Shown piece after piece: positions 34,873 through 43,569 of a DNA stretch of 64,000 nucleotides. This DNA is from VXNE01 sp963665455. GTDB lineage: Bacteria > Pseudomonadota > Gammaproteobacteria > Pseudomonadales > Azotimanducaceae. The notes below the pieces were generated by a model. The model ran no database searches. It saw nothing but the letters and a program-made list of their open reading frames with translations, and was not told the DNA's origin. The stretch spans positions 3,038,001 to 3,102,000 of the forward strand of contig OY762279.1 of the NCBI GenBank assembly GCA_963665455.1, given 5' to 3'. The position numbers were made by a program, and so were the translations under genes. Each line of letters opens with the position of its first letter. Position 1 is the stretch's first letter.

Positions 34873-37059
34873 TCACGATTCTTCGGCCTGCTCCTGCTCC
34901 GTCCAGTCCTCGTTCGCCCGGGCGATCACGTAGTCGTGGATGCGCCGCGCGCCGGTCGCGTCGAGCACATCGTCGAAGCGCGCCATGCCCCGGTCTTGGC
35001 GCAGGCCGCCCAGGACGATCGCGAGAAAGGCGTCGTGGGTCGCGCCGTCCATGCGGCGCAGGTCGGCAATCAGTCCGCTTCGTGCCTGGCCGCCGTGACA
35101 GGCGCTGCAATACAGGTGGTAGAGCCGGTCGCCCTCGGCCACTTCTTCCGCGGAAGCGGTCAGCGGCGGGGGCGGTGGTAGCGACCGGTCGCGGAGAGGT
35201 GGCTCCGGGACGGATGGAGGGCCGCCGAGCTTGAGGGCGACGATCCGGCCGGTCGTCTGGTAGCGCCAGTGCGCGTCCACGAGCACCGCGATGTACTGCT
35301 CGCCATCGATTTCGTACGTGACCGGCGGCGCACCGATCGCGCCGTGGGCATCCAGGCGCCAGAGCGATTCCCCCGTGTCGGAATCGTAGGCGGTGAGCAC
35401 CCCGGCACCGTCGCCCTGGAACACCAGGCCGGCTGCCGTCGAAAGGAGCCCGCCGTTGTACGGCACCGTGTTGCGCACGGACCAGCGCAACTCCCCCGTC
35501 ACGGGATCGAAGGCCTTGAGGAATCCCTGCTGGGGCGGTCCCTCCGGGTCGTCGGAGGCGGCGATCAGTTCCGCCACCCTTGGTCCGCGCTCGATGCCGA
35601 GGTTCCAGGTATTGAAGCGCGCCTTGTAGACGCCGGTCTCGGTGAACTCGCGGGGCAGGGCGTAGAACAGCGAGAGTTCCTGGGTCGGGACGAAGACGAG
35701 GCGGCGGGCCGCGTCCCAGGACATCGGGTGCCAAGTGTGTGCGCCGCTGTTGCCGGGCAGGATCCACTGGGGCTTCTCTTCGTAGGCGGTCGCCGGATCC
35801 TCCACCGGGCGCCCGGTGTCGAGATCGACGTGGGTCGCCCAGTTCAACGCGCCGAAGGCGAAGGCGTTGAGTAGCTCGCCACTCTCCCGGTCCAGGACAT
35901 AGAAGAAGCCGTTCTTCGGCGCCTGCATCAGCACCTTGCGCCGCTCGCCGCCGATCTCAAGCTCGTCGAGCACGATGTGCTGGGTGGCGGCGAAATCCCA
36001 GTTGTCCCCCGGCGTGGTCTGGTAGTACCACTTCATGACCCCCGTGTCGGGATCCACCGCCACGATGGACGAGAGGAACAGGTTGTCGCCGCCGCCCGGC
36101 GAGCGGATGGCGCGTGGCCACGGGGCGCCGTTGCCCGTGCCGATGTAGACCGTGTGTAGTTCGGGATCGTAGACGATGGAGTTCCATACGGTCCCGCCGC
36201 CGCCCATCTTCCACCACTCGCCCTTCCAAGTGGATGCGGCGAGTTCCAATTCGGGATGTTCGAAGGGCTCCGCGGGATTGCCGGGGACGGTGAAGAAGCG
36301 CCACGCGAGGGTGCCGGTCTCGGCATCATAGGCGGAGAGATAGCCCCTATGGCCCGCCGTCGTGGCCCCGCCGAATTCGGAGCTCGAGTTGCCGATGTAG
36401 ACCTTGCCGGCGGCGACCAGGGGAGCGCCGCTGATGGTGTAGGAGAACTCGTGGGGCGCGTAGTTCGTGTCCACGTCCCAGAGCTTCGTGCCGGTGGCCG
36501 CGTCGATCGCCACCAAGCGGGCATCGAACGTGCCGATGAACACCCGTCCCCCGTAGACGGCGACCCCCCGGTTCATCGGCCCACCACAGCAGGAGAAACG
36601 CACGAATTGCCCGCGGATTTCTGGATCGAAGCGCCACAGCTCCTCTCCCGTGGCCGCGTCGAGGGCGTAGACGATGCTCATCGGGTCGGTGACGTACATC
36701 ACGCCGTCCACGACCAGCGGGGTGGCCTGCAGGCGGTGGATGGTGTCGAGGGGCTTGACCCAGGCGATGCCGAGGTCGGTGACCGTCTCCCGGTTGATGG
36801 CGGTGAGCGACGCGTGCCGATGTTGTTGGTAGGTACGCCCGTAGGCGATCCAGGCACCGGCGTCGTCGGCGGCCGCGCGGCGGATGCGCTCGTCGTCGAC
36901 GAGGCCGGCGCGGGGGGTGAAGCCGGTGCCGGCGGCCTGCGCGGCATGCGTGCCCCCATCCTCGCTGGGCGGCGGTTTTTCGGGTGGCGTGAGCAGCAGC
37001 CAACCGGCCATCGCCACGCTGACGAGGACGGCGAGGAGGATGGGGAGGATCCGGTGCAT
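34873..37059 (-). CDS. PQQ-dependent quinohemoprotein alcohol dehydrogenase-like protein
   Basis: A 728-residue periplasmic dehydrogenase. It begins with a membrane anchor or signal (ILPILLAVLVSVAMAGWLLL), then an eight-bladed beta-propeller with repeated WxxG-type tryptophan-docking motifs (GEELWRFDPEIRG, GTKLWDVDTNYAP, TGELRWSVRN). A vicinal Cys pair in RFSCCGGPMN matches the disulfide that stacks on PQQ. The C-terminal domain has a haem c motif CSACH. It should oxidise an alcohol or aldehyde and pass electrons through haem to the respiratory chain; the substrate is unknown. ATG 37059 precedes the signal; upstream open frame is not coding. An EthD-domain gene precedes it. Confidence 0.92.
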   Translation of the reverse strand: MHRILPILLAVLVSVAMAGWLLLTPPEKPPPSEDGGTHAAQAAGTGFTPRAGLVDDERIRRAAADDAGAWIAYGRTYQQHRHASLTAINRETVTDLGIAWVKPLDTIHRLQATPLVVDGVMYVTDPMSIVYALDAATGEELWRFDPEIRGQFVRFSCCGGPMNRGVAVYGGRVFIGTFDARLVAIDAATGTKLWDVDTNYAPHEFSYTISGAPLVAAGKVYIGNSSSEFGGATTAGHRGYLSAYDAETGTLAWRFFTVPGNPAEPFEHPELELAASTWKGEWWKMGGGGTVWNSIVYDPELHTVYIGTGNGAPWPRAIRSPGGGDNLFLSSIVAVDPDTGVMKWYYQTTPGDNWDFAATQHIVLDELEIGGERRKVLMQAPKNGFFYVLDRESGELLNAFAFGALNWATHVDLDTGRPVEDPATAYEEKPQWILPGNSGAHTWHPMSWDAARRLVFVPTQELSLFYALPREFTETGVYKARFNTWNLGIERGPRVAELIAASDDPEGPPQQGFLKAFDPVTGELRWSVRNTVPYNGGLLSTAAGLVFQGDGAGVLTAYDSDTGESLWRLDAHGAIGAPPVTYEIDGEQYIAVLVDAHWRYQTTGRIVALKLGGPPSVPEPPLRDRSLPPPPPLTASAEEVAEGDRLYHLYCSACHGGQARSGLIADLRRMDGATHDAFLAIVLGGLRQDRGMARFDDVLDATGARRIHDYVIARANEDWTEQEQAEES

Positions 37060-37097
37060 CGTGTTCTCGTGTGCGAGCCGTGGACTGGACGGCCGGA

Positions 37098-37820
37098 TCA
37101 GGGGATGCCGATCATCTGCGTGCCGGCGCGGAGCACCGTCGCGCCGTCCACCCATCGCTCCATCCCGTCGGGCCGGATGTGGTCGCGGTAGCCGCGCCAG
37201 CCGTCGGCATCCGGGAAATAGAGTTCCGCCATGCCGGCGTGGGGCTCCGCATTCGGATCGAGGCTGTGGCTGACCACGTACCGGAAGCCGCCGACCTGCT
37301 CCATCGTGGAGCGCACGTTCGGGACGTGTACGTCGAGCCAATGGGCGAAGAACGCGTCGAAGTCCGTGCCCTCCTTCGCTTGCACGAGGAATGTGACCTT
37401 GAAGAAGCCGGAGCGGGTGCAGGGGAACGGCGCGTTCAGGGTGTGCGGGGCTACGGGGAGTTCTCCGTCCATGACGACGTACTCCCGCGTGGCCCAGGGC
37501 ACGTAAGGCTCGGCCTTCTCCTGGAACGTGTCCACGGGAACGGTGCCGATGGGCGTCTCCGGCATGGGCAGCGCCTTGCCGAACCAGAGTTGCGCCATCC
37601 CGTCCCAGGGATGCTCGCCCTCGGCGTTGGCGTCGAACAGGGTCACGATGTAGCGCGTCGCGTGCCAGCGGCCCTGTCCGGCGCGCTCGTGCTGGCCCTG
37701 GATCACGTCGGGCATGTGGTTCGCGAACCAGTGCACCAGGAGTTCCTCCCGGGACGCGTCCGGGCGGCGCCGGATCAGGAAGATCATCTTGGCTTCGGGA
37801 GTCGGTTGTAGATCGGTCAT
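37098..37820 (-). CDS. Tandem EthD-domain protein
   Basis: A 240-residue protein made of two ferredoxin-like EthD modules. The first has KMIFLIRRRPDASREELLVH and WFANHMPDVIQGQ; the second has FFKVTFLVQAKEGTDFDAFF and HWLDVHVPNVRST. EthD proteins accompany oxygenase systems such as ethyl-tert-butyl ether degradation, with unclear biochemical role. ATG 37820 is taken as start. It lies 38 bp upstream of the PQQ dehydrogenase in the same orientation, so they are likely cotranscribed. Confidence 0.88.
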   Translation of the reverse strand: MTDLQPTPEAKMIFLIRRRPDASREELLVHWFANHMPDVIQGQHERAGQGRWHATRYIVTLFDANAEGEHPWDGMAQLWFGKALPMPETPIGTVPVDTFQEKAEPYVPWATREYVVMDGELPVAPHTLNAPFPCTRSGFFKVTFLVQAKEGTDFDAFFAHWLDVHVPNVRSTMEQVGGFRYVVSHSLDPNAEPHAGMAELYFPDADGWRGYRDHIRPDGMERWVDGATVLRAGTQMIGIP

Positions 37821-37962
37821 GGGGTCTTCGTCGTGACAAGGGGGCGCGGATACCGGATGCAATGATTGTATCCTTGGTGCCCACCCGACGCCGCAACGCC
37901 GGCGAGCCCCCAACCCTTGGCCGCGCCCGCCTGCGGCCGATTACGACGGAGCATCCCGGACG

Positions 37963-39225
37963 ATGTCCGAAGCGACGGACGCAACCGCCCGCGGGGGCGG
38001 GTACTACTACGGCTGGAACGTCGTGGCGCTCACGTTGGTGATGCAGGCGGTCACCATCGGCATCTCCATCTACAGCTTCGCCCTGTTCGTCGTCCCGTGG
38101 CTCGACGCCTTCGCCGTGGACCGTGCGCAGGTGATGTTCGCCATCTTCCTCGGCCAAGTGGCCATGGGCGTCGTCAGTCCGCTCTGTGGGCGCCTCCTCG
38201 ACCGGTTCTCGATTCGCGTCCTGGTCGTGGTCGGTTGCCTGTCGCAGGCGCTTGGACTCTTGGCCATGTCCGCGGCCACCGCGTTCTGGCAGATCGTGGC
38301 TGCCTACGCCACGCTGATACCCCTTGGCATGGTGTTCGCGGGCTCGTTGGCGTCGCAGACGCTCGTCACCCGGTGGTTCACGACACGGCGGGGGCTCGCC
38401 ATCGGGATCTCCGCGATGGGCACGTCGCTCGGTGGTTTCGCGTTCCCATTGCTGATCGCACCGTTGATCTCCGGCATCGGCTGGCAGGAGACGCTCGTGA
38501 TGTTGGCCGCGTTGACGGCGCTGCTCACCGTGCCGGCGGCGTTGCTGGTGCTACGCCGCGCGCCGTCGGGTCCGGGCCACGGGCCGGCCGGCGCAACGGC
38601 GGCCCGGCAGTGGTCTGCGCGGGAGGTGCTCTCGACGCGCACGTTCTGGATCCCGGTGGTCGCGTTGGTGCCCGTCAATGCGGCGTTCGGCGGCGTGCAG
38701 TTCAGCCTGGGTGCCTACGTCTTCGACCTGGGCCTCGAACAGGGCGTCGCGGCGACGCTCATCGCCATCACGTCCGTGAGCAACATCGTCGGCAAGTTCG
38801 TGTTCGGCAGTCTGGGGGACCGCGTGGAGCACCGCGTGCTCTTCTGGGCCATGGCCGCGTGTCTGGCCGCGGCGCTGATCGTCTACATCGCGGCGCCCGG
38901 ATTCTCGGCCCTCGCGGTGGCGGCGGCCCTGCAGGGACTCTCGACGGGCGGCGTGCTGCCGCTGATGGGCTTGATCTACTCGGGCCGCTTCGGCGTGTCG
39001 TCGTTCGGTCGCGTCATGGGGCTCGTCAATCTCTTCATCATGGCCGGTAGTGTCGGCTCGGTGTACTCGGGTTGGATATTCGATCTCACGGGCAGCTACA
39101 TCCCCGCCTTCATGACGTTTCTATTTCTGTTGCTGCCTGGGGCAATATGGATGCGATGGCTGCCCCGGTCGGGCTCGGCGACGGCGGCGGCCGAGCGTGG
39201 GGAGCGTGGAGAAAGAGTGGCATGA
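37963..39225 (+). CDS. MFS transporter
   Basis: A 420-residue, 12-TM major facilitator carrier of the monocarboxylate/oxalate-formate-like type. The start YYYGWNVVALTLVMQAVTIG is typical of that group; a loop 2-3 motif GRLLDRFSIRVLV and the second-half equivalent FGSLGDRVEHRVLFW are seen. It transports an unknown small molecule, plausibly an organic anion. Its stop overlaps the start of the predicted selenoprotein (ATGA at 39222), so the two are translationally coupled and may serve one substrate. Confidence 0.9.
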   Translation: MSEATDATARGGGYYYGWNVVALTLVMQAVTIGISIYSFALFVVPWLDAFAVDRAQVMFAIFLGQVAMGVVSPLCGRLLDRFSIRVLVVVGCLSQALGLLAMSAATAFWQIVAAYATLIPLGMVFAGSLASQTLVTRWFTTRRGLAIGISAMGTSLGGFAFPLLIAPLISGIGWQETLVMLAALTALLTVPAALLVLRRAPSGPGHGPAGATAARQWSAREVLSTRTFWIPVVALVPVNAAFGGVQFSLGAYVFDLGLEQGVAATLIAITSVSNIVGKFVFGSLGDRVEHRVLFWAMAACLAAALIVYIAAPGFSALAVAAALQGLSTGGVLPLMGLIYSGRFGVSSFGRVMGLVNLFIMAGSVGSVYSGWIFDLTGSYIPAFMTFLFLLLPGAIWMRWLPRSGSATAAAERGERGERVA

Positions 39226-40160
39226 AGCAACCTCCGGTGGACTACATCGAGCGGACCCGGGAACAATACTCGGCGCTCGGCTATCCCATCTATCGCTGGG
39301 TGGAGGAGACGGCGCCGCCCGGGTTCACGCGGCCCGACAAGCCGATGCACGAGTGGCGCGTGGGGCTCGTGGCCTCCGGCGGCATCTACGTGCAGGGGCA
39401 GATTGCGTTCCACCATCGGGACGACGTGAGCTACCGGGAGATCGAGGTCGACACCCCGATCGAGCGGCTGCGGGCGACGCACTTCGCGTACGACCTGACC
39501 GATGCACGCAAGGACCCCAACGCGGTCTTTCCGCTCGAGACGCTGCGGCATCTGCGCGACCGCGGCGAGATCGGGGAACTCGGGCCGCGTGCGTACACGT
39601 TCATGGGCGGCATCTACTCGGTGCGCAAGGTGCGGGACGTGGTGGCGCCGGCGCTTGCGGAACGCCTCGTCTCGGACTGCGTCGACGTGGTGATCATGGT
39701 TCCGGTCTGACCCGTCTGCCATCAGTCCGTGGGACTGATCGCCCGGGAGGTGGAGCGGCGGGGCATCGCCACCGTGAGTTGTTCGAGTGCATGGTCGATC
39801 ACCGAGGCAGCCTTCGCGCCGCGGGCCGTATACCTGGACTTCCCGCTCGGGCGGACGGCCGGCAAGGCGGGTGACGTCACGATGCAGCGCGATGTCATGC
39901 GCGCCGCGCTCGCCACGCTGCGCGATGCGGAGCGGCCCGGCGAGATCATCGAGTTGCCGTACCGCTGGGCGGACACGGACGACTGGAAGGACGGGGTGAT
40001 GCGGCCGAAGCCCGGTGGTGGCGGCGAGGCCGGCCACGAGGACGACCGGGGCGCGCGCCTCGCGACGCCGCAGTATCAGACCGAAGAGGACGCGGCCTTG
40101 GCGGATCCGGAATGCGCGACGTGCGTGTTTCCGGAGGCTGCGGGCGCTGCGGGAAGCTGA
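39222..40160 (+). CDS. Selenoprotein: glycine/sarcosine/betaine/D-proline reductase B-like family, in-frame TGA as Sec
   Basis: A 312-residue protein if TGA 39708-39710 is read as selenocysteine at residue 163. The frame runs DVVIMVPV-U-PVCHQSVGLI and continues without a break to 40160, giving a UxxC redox motif (U163, C166). Both halves match the GrdB/PrdB-like family: NAVFPLETLRHLRDRGEIGE and YTFMGG before the TGA; AREVERRGIATVSCSS and RAVYLDFPLGR after it. An AUCAGUCC-GUG-GGACUGAU hairpin begins 11 bases after the TGA, where a bacterial SECIS belongs. A conventional reading would split this into two fragments. Short forms in aerobic bacteria have no established reaction; a thiol/selenol redox role is inferred. 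The start overlaps the MFS stop. Confidence 0.85.
39711..39747 (+). promoter_or_regulatory. SECIS-like stem-loop
   Basis: Directly after the in-frame TGA: a perfect 8-bp upper stem ATCAGTCC (39721-39728) / GGACTGAT (39732-39739), a 3-nt GTG loop whose first base is G, and a possible lower stem CCCG (39711-39714) / CGGG (39744-39747). The loop lies 19 nt downstream of the TGA, in the range used by SelB-dependent bacterial SECIS elements. Confidence 0.7.
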
Positions 40161-40188
40161 AGGGGGGCGTGGACGCGGAGCCCGGCGT

Positions 40189-40565
40189 TCAGGGCCAAAG
40201 CGCGTCCAAGTCCAACTCGACCGCCTCGAAGGGCCTCACGGAAACCAAGTCATCGTCGTGGACGGTGGCGATCAGGAGCCAGCGTCCATCGTGTGGTTCG
40301 AATGCCTCGAGGGTGCGGGCGCCGGAGTCCAAGAACCACAGGTGCGGCACGCCCTCGCGGGCGTAGATGGGGCGTTTGCCTCGCAGGTCGAGCCGACGCG
40401 TGGACGGCGAAAGGACTTCGCACACCCAGTCCGGGGCCAGCGTGACGAAGGGCGTGTCGGGATAGTTCGGCATGCGCGACCGGCGCCAACCGGCCAAGTC
40501 CGGGACCAGCACGTCCTCGCCGAGGTGCAGTTCTGGTTCGAGGACGATCCACCAGCCGCCCGGCC
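40189..40565 (-). pseudogene. Uma2-family protein, N-terminus removed by repeat element
   Basis: The conserved C-terminal two thirds of an Uma2 (restriction-endonuclease-like) protein: GGWWIVLEPELHLGEDVLVP, DLAGWRRSRMP, WVCEVLSPSTRRLDLRGKRP and HLWFLDSGARTLEAFE, including the PD-(D/E)xK-like EVLSPSTR region. The frame can be followed up to 40565, exactly where the hairpin repeat begins, and the first ~60 residues of the family are missing. The only start left is a late GTG near 40512. Uma2 proteins are common in multi-copy accessory families with unknown roles. Confidence 0.8.
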
Positions 40566-40665
40566 CGGTTTCGGCTTGCTCGACAGATTCAATGGCTTAC
40601 GCCATCGAATCTGGCGGCACATCCCTGTGCCGCACTAGGAAAGGTCTTGTTCAGACCTTCCCTAG
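40566..40665. repeat. Hairpin repeat element, truncated second copy
   Basis: Matches the right 100 bp of the element at 33945-34102 (34003-34102) with six substitutions and no gaps. It lacks the first hairpin and half of the second. The middle and CGGCACA hairpins are identical; the terminal 13-bp stem has one mismatch. It abuts the truncated Uma2 gene on one side and supplies the stop codon (CTA on the plus strand, 40662-40664) of the halogenase-like gene on the other. Confidence 0.88.
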
Positions 40666-42242
40666 AGGCCCGCCCCCGATCCCCTATCGTCCGTGACCAC
40701 TTCCAGAACGCCGTCCGCGATCAGGAGTTCAGCCGCCGCCACCGCGGCGTTCCGCACGGGTTCCGCGTCCGCATCGTTTGCTTGGGCGATGCGGGTCGCG
40801 ATCGCGTCCAGCGTATCGCCCTGGGCATGATGGACGAGGCTCGCCACCAACGCGCTGACCGGCAGGTCGTCCCGGTCCGATCCGCGAATGACGTAGCCCG
40901 CCTCGAAGCACCCGTCGCCGAGCACGGCCGCGGAACGCACTTCGAGCCCTTCGGCCAGGCGGACCCGGGTCGTGCCCCCGGGTCGCGTGCGGCGGGCCTC
41001 CCGCGCCGTGAGTTCCTCTTCGAGGGCGTTCTCGAAGTCCTGCGGCAGCACGCCGTGGCGCAACACCGAACGCTCGTAGCCGACCGCCGCTTGTCCCGAC
41101 ACGGCACGCACGAATGCGGTGCGGGGGTCGCGGCCCGTGGCGCCCGTCAGCCGGCGCGCCTCCCAGAAGTAGGAGTCCCTGGCGCGGTTCGACGCGTAGA
41201 AGAGCGTTGCGAGTTCGTGGAAGTGCCGGTATTGGGTTCGGTAGAGGCGCTCGTACGACTCGGCGGCGGCGTCGGCAAGCGCCGGGCTGCGCAACGCGGT
41301 CGTGACGTAGGCGGCGGCCAGGTGTGCGCCGCTCACCGCGAGGTGGACGCCGGTGGAGAAGAGGGGGTCGATGAAACAGGCGGCGTCACCGACGAGGACG
41401 AAACCCGAACCGGTCATGGCACTTGCGCAGTAAGACCAGTCGCGTACGGCGAACGGTCCATCGCGTAGCGCCGCGCCGTTGAGCATGGCGCTCGACCGCG
41501 GCGCGGCGGTGATCTGGTCGCGAAAGAAGCGTTCGCGGCCGGCCGCCCGGATGCCGGCGGCCCCGAAGTCGCGGTCCACGACCGCACCCACGCTCGAGAC
41601 GCCGCCGGCCAACGGAATCTTCCACAGCCAGCCGTGTTCGTATGCCTCGATGAAGATGTTGCCTTGGTCGGGTGGTTCGAGATGACGACCGCCCTCGAAG
41701 TAGCCGTAGACGGCGAGATTGCGGAAGAACGTGTCCCACTCCTTGAGATTCCGCGCGGTGGCCACCAACGCGCTCTGGCCGGTGGCATCGACCACCATCT
41801 GCGCCTCGATGCGGCTGCCGTCCGCGAGCGCGACCCCACCCTCGTGTACCGACCGGATGGCCACGCCTTGATGGACCCGCACGCCGCACTGCGCGCTGTG
41901 CTCCAGCAGGATCTCGTCGAAGCGTGGCCGCCAGACTTGGTAGGAGTGGGGATGGCGCCGGTTCGTTTCCGCGAAGTACCAGCTCCAGGGTTCGGCGTCC
42001 CGGCCCCAGGACATCGTGGCCCCGGCCTTGCGCACGAAGCCCTCCGCCTCGATGGCCGGCAGGACGCCGATGTCGTCGAGGATGGCGAGGGTGGCCGGCA
42101 GCAGGGACTCGCCGACGTGCGCTCGTGGGAAGTGGTCCTTTTCGTAGAGGGCAACGTCGAAGCCGGCGCTGGCAAGGAGGGTAGCCGCGGTGCTCCCGGC
42201 CGGCCCGCCGCCGGCGACGATTACTTCAGTAACCGTGTCAAT
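40662..42242 (-). CDS. FAD-dependent oxidoreductase of the tryptophan-halogenase-like group
   Basis: A 526-residue flavoprotein. The dinucleotide-binding motif is TEVIVAGGGPAGSTAATLLA, followed by YEKDHFPRAHVGESLLPA, WSWYFAETNRRHPHSYQVWR and VVDATGQSALVATA, then GFVLVGDAACFIDPLFSTGV, the layout of halogenase/geranylgeranyl-reductase-like monooxygenases. The start is peculiar: no ATG, GTG or TTG occurs upstream of GGGPAG in this frame. ATT 42242-42240, overlapping the preceding gene's TGA as ATTGA, would give MDTVTEVIVAGGG, exactly the expected N-terminus. I cannot confirm the diagnostic halogenase WxWxIP motif, so halogenation is unproven. The stop lies in the hairpin repeat. Confidence 0.8.
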   Translation of the reverse strand: MDTVTEVIVAGGGPAGSTAATLLASAGFDVALYEKDHFPRAHVGESLLPATLAILDDIGVLPAIEAEGFVRKAGATMSWGRDAEPWSWYFAETNRRHPHSYQVWRPRFDEILLEHSAQCGVRVHQGVAIRSVHEGGVALADGSRIEAQMVVDATGQSALVATARNLKEWDTFFRNLAVYGYFEGGRHLEPPDQGNIFIEAYEHGWLWKIPLAGGVSSVGAVVDRDFGAAGIRAAGRERFFRDQITAAPRSSAMLNGAALRDGPFAVRDWSYCASAMTGSGFVLVGDAACFIDPLFSTGVHLAVSGAHLAAAYVTTALRSPALADAAAESYERLYRTQYRHFHELATLFYASNRARDSYFWEARRLTGATGRDPRTAFVRAVSGQAAVGYERSVLRHGVLPQDFENALEEELTAREARRTRPGGTTRVRLAEGLEVRSAAVLGDGCFEAGYVIRGSDRDDLPVSALVASLVHHAQGDTLDAIATRIAQANDADAEPVRNAAVAAAELLIADGVLEVVTDDRGSGAGL

Positions 42243-43566
42243 CCGCGACCGCCTGCACGGCTTCGGATTCGACCGCTTCCTCCACCGGCTCGTTGGTCTG
42301 GGGGTCCACCTCGAACGGTCCCTTGAGGTCCAACTCCTTGCCCATCTCGCGCACGGCGGGAATCACTTCTTCGCCCATGAGCCGGAGCGAACGCATCGTG
42401 TCCTCGTGGGACATCGCCCCATCGCCGTCCCAGAAGAAGATCGTACCGGGACGCAACGTCTCCAGGACGTGCCGCACGCGGGGGATGACCGTCTTCGGCG
42501 TGCCCGAGATGATGCTGTACTTCTCCGTCTGATCGGCGTACGTGTCCTTCGGCGGGGCCGGTGCCTTGCCCTTGCCACCCTCCGCCTTGTCCTCGGCCAA
42601 GTGCTGGGCCGCCCGCCCACGGGACGCGGCGGCGGCGAAGCTCTTGATGGTGGGCAGCAGGTTGTTGCGCTGGGTGAGCCCCGGCAGGTTCTGGATGAAG
42701 GGCCGGACCACGCCCTGGTTGCCTTCGAGGAAGGGGTTGCTCGGCCCCTGCACGTACTTGCGGCCGGCGGCCTCCGCTAGTTCCTCGGTCTCGTCCACGT
42801 GCACCTTGAAGAGGTAGCCCCGGTGATGTGTCCCGGCTTCGTAGCCCTCCTCTTGGGCCACTTCGTCGTAGTACGCGTAGGAATCCTTCGTGGGCTCTAG
42901 CTCCGTGGCGAGCATGATGTAGGGATAGCGGTGACTCGCGGCCCACTTGACCGTGTTGCGGCTCATCACGCCGGGAATCCAGATGGGCGGATGGGGCGCT
43001 TGGTACGGACGGGACCAGGGGTTCACGTAGCGGTACTGGTAGTGATCGCCTTCCCAACGGAAGGGGCCCTCCCGAGTCCAGGCGTCGATGATGAAGTCGT
43101 GGGCCTCCTGGAAGCGTTCCCAGTTGTACGGCGCGGCGGCGTTGTGGGCGACGCTCTCGCGGCCCGTGCCGCGCACCCAGCCGGTGACCAGCCGGCCCCG
43201 GGAGATCATGTCGATGGTGGCGAGATCCTCGGCGAGCCAGAGCGGGTCGTCCCAGATGGGCAGGATGTTCCCGAGGAGCACGATCTTGGCCCGTTGCGTG
43301 ATGCGGGCGAGGATGGCGGCCTCCAGGTTCATCACCTGTCCCATGCAGAAGGGCGTCGAGTGGTGCTCGTTCAGCATCAGCCCGTCGAAGCCCATCTCCT
43401 CCGCGTAGAGCTTCTCGTCGAGATAGCGGTTGTAGAGGTCCGCGCCGAGCCTCGGGTCGTAGGACGCGTTGGACATGCCGAGGTCCGTGATGTCCCGGCC
43501 CGTCGCGCCGAAGTAACCCGAGTTGGGGTCTTGGTAGGGACGCTCGGTGAAGTAGCCGATGAACAT
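42238..43566 (-). CDS. Luciferase-like flavin-dependent monooxygenase (long type)
   Basis: A 442-residue LLM-class monooxygenase. N-terminal GYFTERPYQDPNSGYFGATG, then EEMGFDGLMLNEHHSTPFCM and GNILPIWDDPLWLAEDLATI, MISRGRLVTGWVRGTGRESV; these loops frame the flavin site. It is longer than the enzymes at 22354 and 31879 and similar in style to that at 53553. It lies between an alpha/beta hydrolase (43570) and the halogenase-like flavoprotein, whose ATT start overlaps its stop; the three probably form one operon. The flavin could be supplied by a separate reductase, not seen here. Confidence 0.92.
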   Translation of the reverse strand: MFIGYFTERPYQDPNSGYFGATGRDITDLGMSNASYDPRLGADLYNRYLDEKLYAEEMGFDGLMLNEHHSTPFCMGQVMNLEAAILARITQRAKIVLLGNILPIWDDPLWLAEDLATIDMISRGRLVTGWVRGTGRESVAHNAAAPYNWERFQEAHDFIIDAWTREGPFRWEGDHYQYRYVNPWSRPYQAPHPPIWIPGVMSRNTVKWAASHRYPYIMLATELEPTKDSYAYYDEVAQEEGYEAGTHHRGYLFKVHVDETEELAEAAGRKYVQGPSNPFLEGNQGVVRPFIQNLPGLTQRNNLLPTIKSFAAAASRGRAAQHLAEDKAEGGKGKAPAPPKDTYADQTEKYSIISGTPKTVIPRVRHVLETLRPGTIFFWDGDGAMSHEDTMRSLRLMGEEVIPAVREMGKELDLKGPFEVDPQTNEPVEEAVESEAVQAVAD

Positions 43567-43569
43567 GGA

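Noticed and set aside
37059..38157. N-terminal extension of the PQQ dehydrogenase frame
   Set aside because: It overlaps the EthD and MFS genes; the real start with signal peptide is at 37059.
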